A stretch of 64,000 nt of DNA from Streptomyces sp. WMMC500 (GTDB lineage: Bacteria; Actinomycetota; Actinomycetes; Streptomycetales; Streptomycetaceae), in the NCBI RefSeq assembly GCF_027497195.1, contig NZ_CP114905.1, positions 2,838,001 to 2,902,000 on the forward strand, in the 5' to 3' direction. Position 1 is the stretch's first letter. Every line of letters begins with the position of its first letter. The notes below the pieces were generated by a model that saw only the letters and a program-made list of their open reading frames with translations, ran no database searches and was not told where the DNA came from. The position numbers and the translations under genes were made by a program. Shown piece after piece: positions 33,193-42,898 of the stretch.

Positions 33193-33228
33193 ACGGCCCC
33201 TCCCGGGTGGGTGGTCGGGAGGGGCCGT
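33193..33228 (-). terminator. Terminator hairpin after lon
   Basis: ACGGCCCCTCCCG (33193-33205) pairs perfectly with CGGGAGGGGCCGT (33216-33228) over a 10-base loop, about 50 bases beyond the lon stop in the minus direction. Confidence 0.8.
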
Positions 33229-33279
33229 GCCCGTGGGGACGGGGGCGGGAGGGCGGCGGGCCGGAGGGCCCGGCGGTGG

Positions 33280-35712
33280 TCAGGCCGCCACCGGGACCTC
33301 CGGGTCCGCGGCCGGCGTCGCCGCCCCGGCCGGGGTCAGGGCCAGGTCGAGGACGTGGCGGACGTCGGAGACCGGGTGGACCTCCAGTTTCTCCAGGACC
33401 TCCGCCGGCACGTCGTCCAGGTCCGGCTCGTTCCGCTTCGGGATGATCACCGTGGTGACCCCCGCCCGGTGCGCCGCCAGCAGCTTCTGCTTGACGCCGC
33501 CGATCGGCAGCACCCGGCCCGTCAGCGAGACCTCACCGGTCATCGCGACGTCCGTACGCACCTGCCGGCCGCTGAGCAGCGACGCCAGCGCCGTCGTCAT
33601 CGTGATGCCCGCGCTCGGCCCGTCCTTCGGGACCGCGCCCGCCGGAACGTGCAGGTGGATGCCCCGGTCCTTCAGGTCACCCACCGGCAGCTCCAGCTCC
33701 GCGCCGCGCGAGCGGAGGAAGGAGAGCGCGATGTGCGCCGACTCCTTCATCACGTCGCCGAGCTGCCCCGTCAGGGTCAGCCCGGAGGCGCCCGACTCGG
33801 GGTCGGCCAGCGACGCCTCGATGTACAGCACGTCGCCGCCGGCGCCCGTCACCGCCAGGCCCGTCGCCACGCCCGGGACCGCCGTGCGGCGCTCCGCGGG
33901 GTCGGTGGCCGACTCCGGGGTGTGGTGCGGACGGCCGATCAGCGGGCGGAGCTGGTCGACGCCGACCTCGTACGGCAGCTTCGCGTCGCCCAGTTCGTGC
34001 TGCGCCGCGATCTTGCGGAGCAGCCGGGCGAGGGCGCGCTCCAGGTTCCGTACGCCCGCCTCGCGGGTGTACTCGCCCGCCAGCTTGCGCAGCGCGTCGT
34101 CCTCGATGGCGACCTCGCCGGCCTCCAGGCCCGCGCGCTCCAACTGCCGGGGCAGCAGGTGGTCACGGGCGATGGTGACCTTCTCGTCCTCGGTGTAGCC
34201 GTCGAGGCGGACCAGCTCCATGCGGTCCAGCAGCGCCTCGGGGATGGCTTCGAGGACGTTCGCGGTGGCGAGGAAGACCACGTCGGACAGGTCCAGCTCG
34301 ACTTCCAGGTAGTGGTCGCGGAACGTGTGGTTCTGCGCCGGGTCCAGGACCTCCAGCAGGGCCGCGGCCGGGTCGCCGCGGAAGTCGGAGCCGACCTTGT
34401 CGATCTCGTCCAGCAGGACGACCGGGTTCATCGAACCGGCCTCCTTGATGGCCCGGACGACACGGCCGGGCAGCGCCCCGACGTACGTACGCCGGTGGCC
34501 GCGGATCTCCGCCTCGTCCCGGACGCCGCCGAGGGCGACCCGGACGAACTTGCGGCCCATGGCGCGCGCCACGGACTCGCCCAGCGACGTCTTGCCGACG
34601 CCGGGCGGGCCGACGAGCGCGAGCACCGCGCCGCCGCGCCGGCCGCCGACGAGGCCCAGGCCCCGGTCCGCGCGGCGCTTGCGCACCGCCAGGTACTCGG
34701 TGATGCGCTCCTTGACGTCCTCCAGGCCCGCGTGGTCGGCGTCGAGGATCTCCTTGGCGCCGGTGATGTCGTACGCGTCCTCCGTACGCTCGCTCCACGG
34801 CATCTCCAGGACCGTGTCGAGCCACGTCCTGATCCAGCCGCCCTCGGGCGAGGCGTCGGAGGAGCGCTCCAGCTTGTCGACCTCCTTCAGGGCCGCCTCG
34901 CGGACCTTCTCGGGCAGGTCGGCGGCCTCGACCCGGGCGCGGTAGTCGTCGGACTCCTCGCCGTCGGGCTCGCCGTTCAGCTCGCGCAGCTCCTTGCGCA
35001 CGGCCTCCAACTGGCGCCGCAGCAGGAACTCGCGCTGCTGCTTGTCGACGCCCTCCTGGACGTCCTTGGCGATGGACTCGGCGACGTCCTGCTCGGCCAG
35101 GTGCTCCTTCAGCCACTGCGTGGCCAGCTTCAGCCGGGCCACCGGGTCGGTGGTCTCCAGCAGCTCGATGCGCTGTTCGGTGCTGAGGAAGGGCGAGTAG
35201 CCGGCGTTGTCGGCGAGCTGGCCGACGTCGTCGATCTGCTGGACGCGGTCCACGACCTGCCAGGCGCCGCGCTTGCGCAGCCAGTCGGTCGCGACGGCCT
35301 TGTACTCCTTCATCAGCTCCGTGACGGCGCCGGGGACGGGGTCGGGTACCGACTCCTCGGTCTCCGTGCCCTCCACCCACAGTGCGGCCCCCGGGCCCGT
35401 CGTGCCGGCGCCGATGCGGATCCGGGCTATGCCGCGGATCAGCGCGCCGGGGTCGCCGTCGGCCAGCCGGCCGACCTGCTCGACACGGCCGAGGACACCG
35501 GTGCCCACGTACGTGCCGTCGACCCGCGGGACGAGCAGCACCCTGGGTTTGTGTCCGCTGCCGCGCGCCGCGGCCTGCGCGGCCTCGACCGCGGCCCGCA
35601 CCTCGCGGTCCGAGAGGTCGAGTGGCACGACCATGCCGGGGAGCACGACCTCGTCATCGAGCGGCAGGACGGGCAGGGCCAGCGGCGCGTTCGAGCTGGA
35701 CTCAGTAGCCAT
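33280..35712 (-). CDS. lon: ATP-dependent protease Lon
   Basis: An 810-residue cytoplasmic AAA+ serine protease. The N-terminal substrate domain begins [20 protein letters not shown]; the ATPase has Walker A GPPGVGKT (residues 368-375), Walker [11 protein letters not shown] and [11 protein letters not shown]. The protease domain carries the catalytic Ser in [12 protein letters not shown] (about residue 685) and the catalytic Lys in [15 protein letters not shown]. Lon degrades misfolded and regulatory proteins. Length is normal (about 800). The ATG has AAGGGGAG 4 bases upstream. A HAIR-like element lies about 20 bases before it, implying HspR heat-shock control. A strong terminator follows. 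Confidence 0.96.
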   Translation of the reverse strand: MATESSSNAPLALPVLPLDDEVVLPGMVVPLDLSDREVRAAVEAAQAAARGSGHKPRVLLVPRVDGTYVGTGVLGRVEQVGRLADGDPGALIRGIARIRIGAGTTGPGAALWVEGTETEESVPDPVPGAVTELMKEYKAVATDWLRKRGAWQVVDRVQQIDDVGQLADNAGYSPFLSTEQRIELLETTDPVARLKLATQWLKEHLAEQDVAESIAKDVQEGVDKQQREFLLRRQLEAVRKELRELNGEPDGEESDDYRARVEAADLPEKVREAALKEVDKLERSSDASPEGGWIRTWLDTVLEMPWSERTEDAYDITGAKEILDADHAGLEDVKERITEYLAVRKRRADRGLGLVGGRRGGAVLALVGPPGVGKTSLGESVARAMGRKFVRVALGGVRDEAEIRGHRRTYVGALPGRVVRAIKEAGSMNPVVLLDEIDKVGSDFRGDPAAALLEVLDPAQNHTFRDHYLEVELDLSDVVFLATANVLEAIPEALLDRMELVRLDGYTEDEKVTIARDHLLPRQLERAGLEAGEVAIEDDALRKLAGEYTREAGVRNLERALARLLRKIAAQHELGDAKLPYEVGVDQLRPLIGRPHHTPESATDPAERRTAVPGVATGLAVTGAGGDVLYIEASLADPESGASGLTLTGQLGDVMKESAHIALSFLRSRGAELELPVGDLKDRGIHLHVPAGAVPKDGPSAGITMTTALASLLSGRQVRTDVAMTGEVSLTGRVLPIGGVKQKLLAAHRAGVTTVIIPKRNEPDLDDVPAEVLEKLEVHPVSDVRHVLDLALTPAGAATPAADPEVPVAA

Positions 35713-35734
35713 TGATCTCCCCTTCGGCATGCAA

Positions 35735-35755
35735 GTTGAGTTACGTGGGCTCAAC
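35735..35755 (-). promoter_or_regulatory. HAIR-like HspR operator upstream of lon
   Basis: GTTGAGT (35735-35741), 7 bases, GCTCAAC (35749-35755). This closely matches the HspR-associated inverted repeat, CTTGAGT-N7-ACTCAAG, found upstream of dnaK, clpB and lon in streptomycetes. It is 22 bases before the lon start, well placed for repression. Arms differ from each other at one position. Confidence 0.75.
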
Positions 35756-35819
35756 CCCGGGGGGCGCCATGATGTTCCCGGCCGTCTGTTCGCTGTCAGC
35801 GATCGGGCAGGATGGGGCC

Positions 35820-36671
35820 ATGAGCAGCGAGAACGACGCGGCGCCCGCCGTGACGGTGGACCGCAGGTCCGGCCCGTACGGAGAGGTCGTGCTGCGCCGG
35901 CGCGGCACGCACCACGAGATCATCGCGAACGGCGTCTTCCTCATGGACACCTCCGACGGCCGCTCCGAGCGGCTGCTGATCCGGGCCGCGGCGCAGGCAG
36001 TCCGCAGCGGCTCCCCGTCCCCCGCGCTGCTGATCGGCGGGCTCGGCGTGGGCTTCTCGCTCGCCGAGGCGGCGGCGGACCCGCGCTGGGGGCGGATCAC
36101 GGTGGTCGAGCGCGAGCCTGCGGTCCTCGCGTGGCACACCGGACCGGCACCGGGAACACCCCGCGCGGCGGCGGTCACCACCGGCGCGGCGGCGGGCACG
36201 ACCGGCACGACCTGTGCCGCGGCCGGCACCGCCGGCCGCCCCGCGACGGGAGACCCACCTCTCGCCCACCTCAGCGGCGACGCCCTCGCCGACCCCCGCG
36301 TCGCACTCGTCGAGGCCGACCTTCTCGACCACCTCGCCACCGCCCCCCAGCGCTGCCGACACGCCTACGACGCCGTCTGCCTCGACATCGACAACGGCCC
36401 CGACTGGACCGTCACCGAGGGCAACACCGGCCTCTACGCCCCGGCCGGACTCGCCGCATGCCGCGACCGCCTCACCCCCGGCGGCGTCCTCGCCGTCTGG
36501 TCCGCCCGCCCCTCCCCCGCGTTCGAGGCCGCCCTCCGCGCCGCCGGCTTCACGGACGTACGCACCGAGGAGATCCCCGTGCGCCGCGGCGCACCCGACG
36601 CCGTCCACCTCGCCGTCCGGCCCGCGGACACCGCGCGCGGAACGCGGCCGGGGGCTGTCCGTTCCCCGTAG
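35820..36671 (+). CDS. Spermidine synthase-like methyltransferase-fold protein
   Basis: A 283-residue Rossmann-fold protein resembling spermidine synthases: GPYGEVVLRRRGTHHEIIAN, VFLMDTSDGRSERLLI, the nucleotide motif ALLIGGLGVGFSLAEAA and VVEREPAVLAWH. Then comes DAVCLDIDNGPDWTV and LTPGGVLAVWSARPS. Residues about 107-150 are a Thr/Ala/Gly-rich low-complexity insertion (TTGAAAGTTGTT) between the acidic loop and the next strand, absent from typical homologues. The polyamine specificity residues are not obvious, so another aminopropyl- or methyl-transfer role is possible. It is divergent from lon. Confidence 0.8.
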   Translation: MSSENDAAPAVTVDRRSGPYGEVVLRRRGTHHEIIANGVFLMDTSDGRSERLLIRAAAQAVRSGSPSPALLIGGLGVGFSLAEAAADPRWGRITVVEREPAVLAWHTGPAPGTPRAAAVTTGAAAGTTGTTCAAAGTAGRPATGDPPLAHLSGDALADPRVALVEADLLDHLATAPQRCRHAYDAVCLDIDNGPDWTVTEGNTGLYAPAGLAACRDRLTPGGVLAVWSARPSPAFEAALRAAGFTDVRTEEIPVRRGAPDAVHLAVRPADTARGTRPGAVRSP

Positions 36672-36750
36672 CCGAGGCGTGTCACCTCCCCATACGCTGC
36701 TAGCAGAACCGGAGGGCCTACGGGGAAGAGACGGCGAGGGCCACGAACAC

Positions 36751-37500
36751 ATGGCAGACAGACAAGCCCTGAACGGCCGCGCTGACCACGCGGCCGCAGT
36801 GACACCCGGCGCCCAGCGAAGAGTGCTGGTCGTCGAGGACGACCCGACCATCGGCCAGGCGATATCGGCGCGGCTGCGCGCCGAGGGCTTCCAGGTACGC
36901 ACGGCAGGCGACGGCCCGGCCGCGGTGGCGACCGCGGCGGAGTGGGGGCCCGACCTGCTCGTGCTCGACGTGATGCTGCCCGGCTTCGACGGGCTGGAGG
37001 TGTGCCGCCGGGTGCAGGCCCAGCGGCTCGTGCCGGTGCTGATGCTGACCGCGCGGGACGACGAGACGGACATGCTCGTCGGCCTCGGCGTCGGCGCCGA
37101 CGACTACATGACCAAACCCTTCTCCATGCGCGAGCTGGCCGCGCGGGTGCACGTGCTGCTGCGCCGCGTGGAGCGCGCCACGCAGGCGGCGGGCGCCGTC
37201 CGGGACGACACGCTGCGCCTGGGCGAGCTGGAGATCGACCACACCGAGCGGCGGGTACGGGTCGGCGGGGACGACGTCCATCTGACGCCGACGGAGTTCG
37301 AGCTGCTGGCGTGTCTGGCCAACCAGCCGCGGGCGGTGCTCTCCCGCGAGCAGCTCCTGGTGGAGGTCTGGGAGTGGGAGGACGCCTCGGGGACGCGCAC
37401 CGTGGACAGCCACATCAAGGCGCTGCGCCGCAAGATCGGCGCGGAGCGGATCCGTACGGTCCACGGCGTGGGGTACGCGCTGGAGACCCCCGTCACATGA
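36751..37500 (+). CDS. OmpR/PhoB-type response regulator
   Basis: A 249-residue regulator. The receiver domain includes VLVVEDDPTIGQAI, the phosphoacceptor Asp in LLVLDVMLPGFDG, MLTARDDETD (Thr) and the Lys of YMTKPFSMREL. A winged helix follows: LRLGELEIDHTERRV, HLTPTEFELLACLANQPRA and GTRTVDSHIKALRRKIG, ending RIRTVHGVGYALE. It has a 24-residue extra N-terminus. Its stop overlaps the histidine kinase start by ATGA, so the two form one two-component system in the lon-kgd neighbourhood. The signal is unknown. Confidence 0.92.
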   Translation: MADRQALNGRADHAAAVTPGAQRRVLVVEDDPTIGQAISARLRAEGFQVRTAGDGPAAVATAAEWGPDLLVLDVMLPGFDGLEVCRRVQAQRLVPVLMLTARDDETDMLVGLGVGADDYMTKPFSMRELAARVHVLLRRVERATQAAGAVRDDTLRLGELEIDHTERRVRVGGDDVHLTPTEFELLACLANQPRAVLSREQLLVEVWEWEDASGTRTVDSHIKALRRKIGAERIRTVHGVGYALETPVT

Positions 37501-38627
37501 CCGTGCCGGACAGCGGAACGGAGCCCGGCTTCTGGCGCCGGGTGTGGGACGCGCTGCGCCCGCTGGACCCGGTGCGGTCGGTGAACGCCGCGCTGGGCGC
37601 CCTGGTCATCGGCTCGGTGGTGATCGCGACCGGCCTGGTCTGGGTGGCGATCCGCTCCTCCACCGAGGTCCGGCTCATCACGGTCTTCTCGCTCATCGCC
37701 TCGCTGCTGATCACCCAGTTCGTTGGCCAGCGGCTGACGTCGCCGCTCGTGCAGATGACCGCGGTCACCCGCGCCATGGCGCACGGCGACTACACCGCCC
37801 GGCTGGCCACCCGCCGCCGGGACGAGTTCGGCGAGCTGGCGCAGACGTTCAACCGCATGGCGGCCGACCTGCAGTCCGTCGACCGGCACCGCAAGGAGCT
37901 GGTCGCCAACGTCTCGCACGAGCTGCGCACCCCGATCGCCGCCCTGCGCGCCGTGCTGGAGAACGTGGTCGACGGCGTCTCCGACGCCGACCCCGACACG
38001 ATGCGTACCGCGCTGCGCCAGACCGAGCGGCTGGGCCGGCTGGTGGAGCAGTTGCTCGACCTGTCGCGGATCGACAGCGGGGTGGTGCCGCTGCGGCTGC
38101 GGCACGTCTCGGTGGAGCCGTACCTCGCGGGCGTGCTGAAGGAGGCGCACTTCGGCAGCGGCGCCCACGACGCGGCCGGCGCCCTGGGCGTCGACGCCGG
38201 CGTCCCCGGCCCCCGCGGGCGCGGCGACGTGCGGCTGCACCTGGACGTCTGGCCGCCCGAGCTGGTCGTACGGGCCGATCCCGAGCGGCTGCACCAGGTG
38301 ATGGCGAACCTGATCGACAACGCCGTGAAGCACAGCCCGCCCGGCGGCCGGGTCACCGTGCGCGCCCGCGCCGGCGCGCAGCCCGACGGGCTGGAGGTGG
38401 AGGTGCTCGACGAGGGCCCCGGCATCCCCGCCGCCGAGCGGCACCGGGTCTTCGAGCGCTTCAACCGGGGCCGGGAGACCGGGGTGCTCGCCGACCACGG
38501 GGCGGACGGCGGCGGCACCGGGCTGGGGCTGGCCATCGCGCGCTGGGCGGTGGATCTGCACGGCGGGCGCATCGGGGTGGCCGAATCACCCCGTGGCTGC
38601 CGGATCAAGCTCACCCTTCCGGGTTAA
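37497..38627 (+). CDS. Sensor histidine kinase with HAMP domain
   Basis: A 376-residue membrane kinase paired with the preceding regulator. Two membrane helices are close together (NAALGALVIGSVVIATGLVW and ITVFSLIASLLITQFVG), leaving almost no extracellular domain. A HAMP domain follows (RLTSPLVQMTAVTRAMAHGD). The phosphorylated His is in ELVANVSHELRTPIAALRAV. ATPase motifs are NLIDNAVKHSPPGG, DEGPGIP and GTGLGLAIARWAVDLHGG. The short external loop suggests it senses membrane or cytoplasmic cues. It ends with TAA, rare in this GC context, followed at once by a 14-base palindrome. Confidence 0.92.
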   Translation: MTVPDSGTEPGFWRRVWDALRPLDPVRSVNAALGALVIGSVVIATGLVWVAIRSSTEVRLITVFSLIASLLITQFVGQRLTSPLVQMTAVTRAMAHGDYTARLATRRRDEFGELAQTFNRMAADLQSVDRHRKELVANVSHELRTPIAALRAVLENVVDGVSDADPDTMRTALRQTERLGRLVEQLLDLSRIDSGVVPLRLRHVSVEPYLAGVLKEAHFGSGAHDAAGALGVDAGVPGPRGRGDVRLHLDVWPPELVVRADPERLHQVMANLIDNAVKHSPPGGRVTVRARAGAQPDGLEVEVLDEGPGIPAAERHRVFERFNRGRETGVLADHGADGGGTGLGLAIARWAVDLHGGRIGVAESPRGCRIKLTLPG

Positions 38628-38931
38628 CGCTCGTTCGAGCGCTTGACCTACACTTGACCTCGGCCGGGCGTGGGAACGGACCTGCAACGGCGGCAGAGCG
38701 GCCGGTGAACGGCCCGGTACGAGGACGGGACGCGGCGCCACCACTCCGATGCCCCCATGCCGCACGCGGGCAAACCTTGTTGATTTCCCGCCAGATCGGG
38801 GACCCAAACCACGTTCGCATTGTGACTTACGCGACCTCAGGCGGGTGCGGCCTGCACGTTCCAGCTCCGGGGGCGTAGCCTTGTTTTCCGCTGTCCATCA
38901 CCTTGTGAAGCGGAAGAGGGCGGTTGCCGCC
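38628..38931 (+). other. Leader region upstream of kgd
   Basis: About 300 bases without a supportable gene. It begins with CGCTCGTTCGAGCG (38628-38641), a palindrome right after the kinase stop, then two CTTGACCT-like blocks (38642-38660) that could hold a -35 element. From 38770 on it is noticeably AT-richer, as expected for a promoter and 5' leader. I could not fix the -10 box. Confidence 0.45.
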
Positions 38932-41900
38932 GTGTCGTCACAGTCCCCTAAGAGCAGCTCGTCGAGCGTCCGTACCGAAGAGCCCAGCCAGGGCCGGGAC
39001 CCTGCTGCCGCCTTCGGTCCCAACGAGTGGCTCGTCGACGAGATCTACCAGCAGTACCTCCAGGACCCCAACTCGGTGGACCGGGCCTGGTGGGACTTCT
39101 TCGCCGACTACAAGCCGGGCACCGCCGGCGAGAAGCGGGGACCGGCGACGCAGGAGGCGCAGCCGGCTCCCGCCGCGCCGCCGCCCCCCGCGGCCCAGGC
39201 CCCGGCCGCGCCGCCGCAGCAGGCACCCGCGCCCGCCGCGCCGCCCGCCGTCGACGGCCGGCCCGTGGCCCAGCCGCCGGCCCGGCCGGCGGCGCAGCCC
39301 GCGGCCACGCCGGCCGCCAAGCCCGCCGCCGCCGCGCCCGCCAAGCCCGCCGCGAAGCCCGCCGCCGGCAAGCCGGCCGCCGCGGAGCCCGCCGCCGCGC
39401 CCGAGGGCCCCGAGCTGGTCACCCTCCGGGGACCCGCCGCCGCCGTCGCCAAGAACATGAACGCCTCGCTGGAGCTGCCGACGGCCACCTCCGTCCGCGC
39501 CGTCCCGGTGAAGCTCCTCTTCGACAACCGCATCGTCATCAACAACCACCTGAAGCGCGCCCGCGGCGGGAAGGTCTCCTTCACGCACCTCATCGGGTAC
39601 GCGATGGTCCAGGCGATGAAGCTGATGCCGTCGATGAACCACTCCTTCGCCCAGAAGGACGGCAAGCCCACCCTGGTCAAGCCCGAGCACGTCAACCTGG
39701 GCCTGGCCATCGACCTGGTCAAGCCCAACGGCGACCGCCAGCTCGTCGTCGCGGCCATCAGGAAGGCCGAGACGCTCAACTTCTTCGAGTTCTGGCAGGC
39801 GTACGAGGACATCGTCCGCCGCGCCCGGGCCAACAAGCTCACCATGGACGACTTCACCGGGGTGACGTGCTCGCTCACCAACCCCGGCGGCATCGGCACC
39901 GTCCACTCCGTGCCGCGGCTGATGCCCGGCCAGTCGATGATCCTCGGGGTCGGCGCGATGGACTACCCCGCCGAGTTCCAGGGCACCTCCCAGGACACCC
40001 TGAACAAGCTGGGCGTCTCGAAGGTCATGACGCTCACGTCGACGTACGACCACCGCGTCATCCAGGGCGCCGCCTCCGGCGAGTTCCTGCGGATCATGCA
40101 CCAGTTGCTGCTCGGCGAGAACGACTTCTTCGACGAGGTCTTCAAGTCCCTGCGCATCCCGTACGAGCCGGTCCGCTGGCTCCGCGACATCGATGCCAGC
40201 CACGACGACGACGTCACCAAGGCCGCCCGGGTCTTCGACCTGATCCACTCCTACCGGGTCCGCGGCCACGTGATGGCCGACACCGACCCGCTGGAGTACA
40301 AGCAGCGCAAGCACCCCGACCTCGACGTCACCGAGCACGGCCTGACGCTCTGGGACCTGGAGCGGGAGTTCGCCGTCGGCGGGTTCGCCGGCAAGGCGAT
40401 GATGAAGCTGCGCGACATCCTCGGCGTGCTGCGCGACTCGTACTGCCGCACCACCGGCATCGAGTACATGCACATCCAGGATCCGAAGGAGCGCAAGTGG
40501 ATCCAGGAGCGGGTGGAGCGCCCGCATGACACGCCGGAGCGCGAGGAGCAACTGCGCATCCTGCGCCGGCTGAACGCCGCGGAGGCGTTCGAGACGTTCC
40601 TGCAGACGAAGTACGTCGGCCAGAAGCGCTTCTCGCTGGAGGGCGGCGAGTCCGTCATCCCGCTGCTGGACGCGGTCATCGACGCCGCCGCCGAGTCCCG
40701 CCTCGACGAGGTCGTCATCGGCATGGCGCACCGCGGCCGGCTCAACGTGCTGGCGAACATCGTCGGCAAGTCGTACGCGCAGATCTTCCGCGAGTTCGAG
40801 GGCAACCTCGACCCGAAGTCGATGCACGGCTCCGGCGACGTGAAGTACCACCTGGGCACGGAGGGCACCTTCACCGGCCTGGACGGCGAGCAGATCAAGG
40901 TCTCGCTCACCGCCAACCCCTCCCACCTGGAGGCCGTCGACCCGGTGCTGGAGGGCGTGGTCCGCGCCAAGCAGGACATCATCGGCAAGGGCGGCACGGA
41001 CTTCACCGTGCTGCCGCTGGCGCTGCACGGCGACGCCGCCTTCGCCGGCCAGGGCGTGGTGGCCGAGACGCTCAACATGTCGCAGTTGCGCGGCTACCGC
41101 TGCGGCGGCACCGTGCACGTCGTCATCAACAACCAGGTCGGCTTCACCGCCCCGCCGGAGTCCGCGCGTTCCTCGATGTACGCCACGGACGTGGCCCGCA
41201 TGATCGAGGCGCCGATCTTCCACGTCAACGGCGACGACCCCGAGGCCGTCGTGCGCGTCGCGCGGCTGGCCTTCGAGTACCGCCAGGCGTTCAACAAGGA
41301 CGTGGTCATCGACCTCATCTGCTACCGCCGCCGCGGGCACAACGAGGGCGACAACCCGCAGTTCACCAACCCGCAGATGGTCGAGCTGATCGACAAGAAG
41401 CGCTCGGTACGCAAGCTCTACACCGAGTCGCTGATCGGCCGCGGCGACATCACCATGGAAGAGGCCGAACAGGCGCTCCAGGACTTCCAGGGCCAGTTGG
41501 AGAAGGTCTTCACCGAGGTACGGGACGCCACCGAGACGCCCGCGCCGGCCGAGGTGCCGCCGCACGCGCTGCCCGGCTTCCCGGTGGCCGTGGAGACGGC
41601 CGTCTCCGAGGAGGTTGTCAAGCGGATCGCCGACTCCCAGGTCAGCCTGCCCGACCAGGTCTCGGTGCACCCGCGGCTGCTGCCGCAGTTGCAGCGCCGG
41701 GTGTCGATGGTCGAGGACGACGCCATCGACTGGGGCATGGGCGAGACGCTGGCGTTCGGCTCGCTGCTCATGGAGGGCACCCCGGTCCGGCTCGCCGGCC
41801 AGGACTCCCGCCGCGGCACGTTCGGCCAGCGGCACGCGGTGCTCGTCGACCAGAAGACCGGCGAGGACTACACCCCGCTGAACTACCTGGCCCCGGACCA

Positions 41901-42777
41901 GGCCCGCTACAACGTCTACGACTCGCTCCTCAGCGAGTACGCGGCGATGGGCTTCGAGTACGGCTACTCGCTGGCCCGCCCGGACTCGCTGGTGCTGTGG
42001 GAGGCGCAGTTCGGCGACTTCGTCAACGGCGCGCAGACCGTCGTCGACGAGTTCATCTCCTCCGCCGAGCAGAAGTGGGGCCAGTCCTCCGGCGTCGTGC
42101 TGCTGCTGCCGCACGGCTACGAGGGCCAGGGCCCCGACCACTCCTCGGCCCGGATCGAGCGGTTCCTGCAGCTCTCCGCGCAGAACAACATGACCGTCGC
42201 GATGCCCTCCCTGCCGTCGAGCTACTTCCACCTGCTGCGCTGGCAGGTCCACAACCCGCACCACAAGCCGCTCGTGGTCTTCACCCCGAAGTCCATGCTG
42301 CGGATGAAGGCGGCGGCGTCGCGGACGGACGAGTTCACCTCGGGCGGCTTCCGGCCGGTCATCGGCGACGACTCCGTCGACCCGGCGGCGGTCCGCAAGG
42401 TCGTCTTCTGCTCCGGCAAGGTCTACTACGACCTCGACGCCGAGCGGCAGAAGCGCGGCGCGCAGGACACGGCGATCATCCGGCTGGAGCGGCTCTACCC
42501 GCTGCCCGGCGCGGAGATCCAGGCGGAGCTGGAGCGCTACAGCGGCGCCGCGACGTTCGTCTGGGCCCAGGAGGAGCCGGCCAACCAGGGCGCGTGGCCG
42601 TTCATCGCGCTCAACCTGGTCGACCACCTGGACCTGATCATCGGCTCCGGGCCGGTGCCGAACGCCGACCGGCTGCGCCGGGTCTCGCGCCCGTCGTCGT
42701 CCTCCCCGGCGGTCGGCTCCGCCAAGCGCCACCAGGCGGAGCACGCCCAGTTGATGGCCGAGGTCTTCGACCTCTGA
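38932..42777 (+). CDS. kgd: Multifunctional 2-oxoglutarate metabolism enzyme (2-oxoglutarate decarboxylase / dehydrogenase E1 with succinyltransferase domain)
   Basis: A 1281-residue actinobacterial fusion. The N-terminal E1 signature is [20 protein letters not shown] (about residues 28-47). A long Ala/Pro linker follows, then the E2-type acyltransferase domain with the active-site motif [15 protein letters not shown]. The ThDP-dependent E1 region contains [37 protein letters not shown], the ThDP/Mg site [20 protein letters not shown] and [16 protein letters not shown], and a C-terminal [13 protein letters not shown]. It feeds the TCA cycle by converting 2-oxoglutarate towards succinyl-CoA or succinate semialdehyde, working with E3. 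Length matches Streptomyces homologues (about 1270). I chose GTG at 38932, giving VSSQSPKSS as in relatives; an upstream GTG at 38905 is also in frame. Confidence 0.95.
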   Translation: MSSQSPKSSSSSVRTEEPSQGRDPAAAFGPNEWLVDEIYQQYLQDPNSVDRAWWDFFADYKPGTAGEKRGPATQEAQPAPAAPPPPAAQAPAAPPQQAPAPAAPPAVDGRPVAQPPARPAAQPAATPAAKPAAAAPAKPAAKPAAGKPAAAEPAAAPEGPELVTLRGPAAAVAKNMNASLELPTATSVRAVPVKLLFDNRIVINNHLKRARGGKVSFTHLIGYAMVQAMKLMPSMNHSFAQKDGKPTLVKPEHVNLGLAIDLVKPNGDRQLVVAAIRKAETLNFFEFWQAYEDIVRRARANKLTMDDFTGVTCSLTNPGGIGTVHSVPRLMPGQSMILGVGAMDYPAEFQGTSQDTLNKLGVSKVMTLTSTYDHRVIQGAASGEFLRIMHQLLLGENDFFDEVFKSLRIPYEPVRWLRDIDASHDDDVTKAARVFDLIHSYRVRGHVMADTDPLEYKQRKHPDLDVTEHGLTLWDLEREFAVGGFAGKAMMKLRDILGVLRDSYCRTTGIEYMHIQDPKERKWIQERVERPHDTPEREEQLRILRRLNAAEAFETFLQTKYVGQKRFSLEGGESVIPLLDAVIDAAAESRLDEVVIGMAHRGRLNVLANIVGKSYAQIFREFEGNLDPKSMHGSGDVKYHLGTEGTFTGLDGEQIKVSLTANPSHLEAVDPVLEGVVRAKQDIIGKGGTDFTVLPLALHGDAAFAGQGVVAETLNMSQLRGYRCGGTVHVVINNQVGFTAPPESARSSMYATDVARMIEAPIFHVNGDDPEAVVRVARLAFEYRQAFNKDVVIDLICYRRRGHNEGDNPQFTNPQMVELIDKKRSVRKLYTESLIGRGDITMEEAEQALQDFQGQLEKVFTEVRDATETPAPAEVPPHALPGFPVAVETAVSEEVVKRIADSQVSLPDQVSVHPRLLPQLQRRVSMVEDDAIDWGMGETLAFGSLLMEGTPVRLAGQDSRRGTFGQRHAVLVDQKTGEDYTPLNYLAPDQARYNVYDSLLSEYAAMGFEYGYSLARPDSLVLWEAQFGDFVNGAQTVVDEFISSAEQKWGQSSGVVLLLPHGYEGQGPDHSSARIERFLQLSAQNNMTVAMPSLPSSYFHLLRWQVHNPHHKPLVVFTPKSMLRMKAAASRTDEFTSGGFRPVIGDDSVDPAAVRKVVFCSGKVYYDLDAERQKRGAQDTAIIRLERLYPLPGAEIQAELERYSGAATFVWAQEEPANQGAWPFIALNLVDHLDLIIGSGPVPNADRLRRVSRPSSSSPAVGSAKRHQAEHAQLMAEVFDL

Positions 42778-42783
42778 GTCCCC

Positions 42784-42822
42784 GCGGGGGTACGGACCGG
42801 GCCGCCCGGTCCGTACCCCCGC
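42784..42822 (+). terminator. 17-pair hairpin terminator after kgd
   Basis: GCGGGGGTACGGACCGG (42784-42800) pairs perfectly with its inverse (42806-42822) over a 5-base GCCGC loop, 6 bases past the kgd stop. It is one of the strongest stems in the window. Confidence 0.88.
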
Positions 42823-42824
42823 GC

Positions 42825-42857
42825 AGAAGGGCCCCGCGCGATGCGCGGGGCCCTTCT
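42825..42857. terminator. Second hairpin, probably bidirectional
   Basis: AGAAGGGCCCCGCGC (42825-42839) pairs perfectly with its inverse (42843-42857) over a GAT loop. Placed between kgd and the convergent fxsT-like gene, it can insulate both. Together with the previous stem it forms a tandem terminator. Confidence 0.85.
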
Positions 42858-42898
42858 CGTCTGCGCGGCCCGGCTGTGCCTCCCGGCTGCCCGGAGCC

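Noticed and set aside
38628-38641. CGCTCGTTCGAGCG after the kinase gene considered as a terminator
   Set aside because: The stem is only five or six pairs with a tiny loop; it could be an operator, so I list it only within the leader.
38938-42744. Very long open frame on the minus strand opposite kgd
   Set aside because: High-GC genes leave antisense frames open; its translation is low-complexity with no domain, while kgd is unmistakable.
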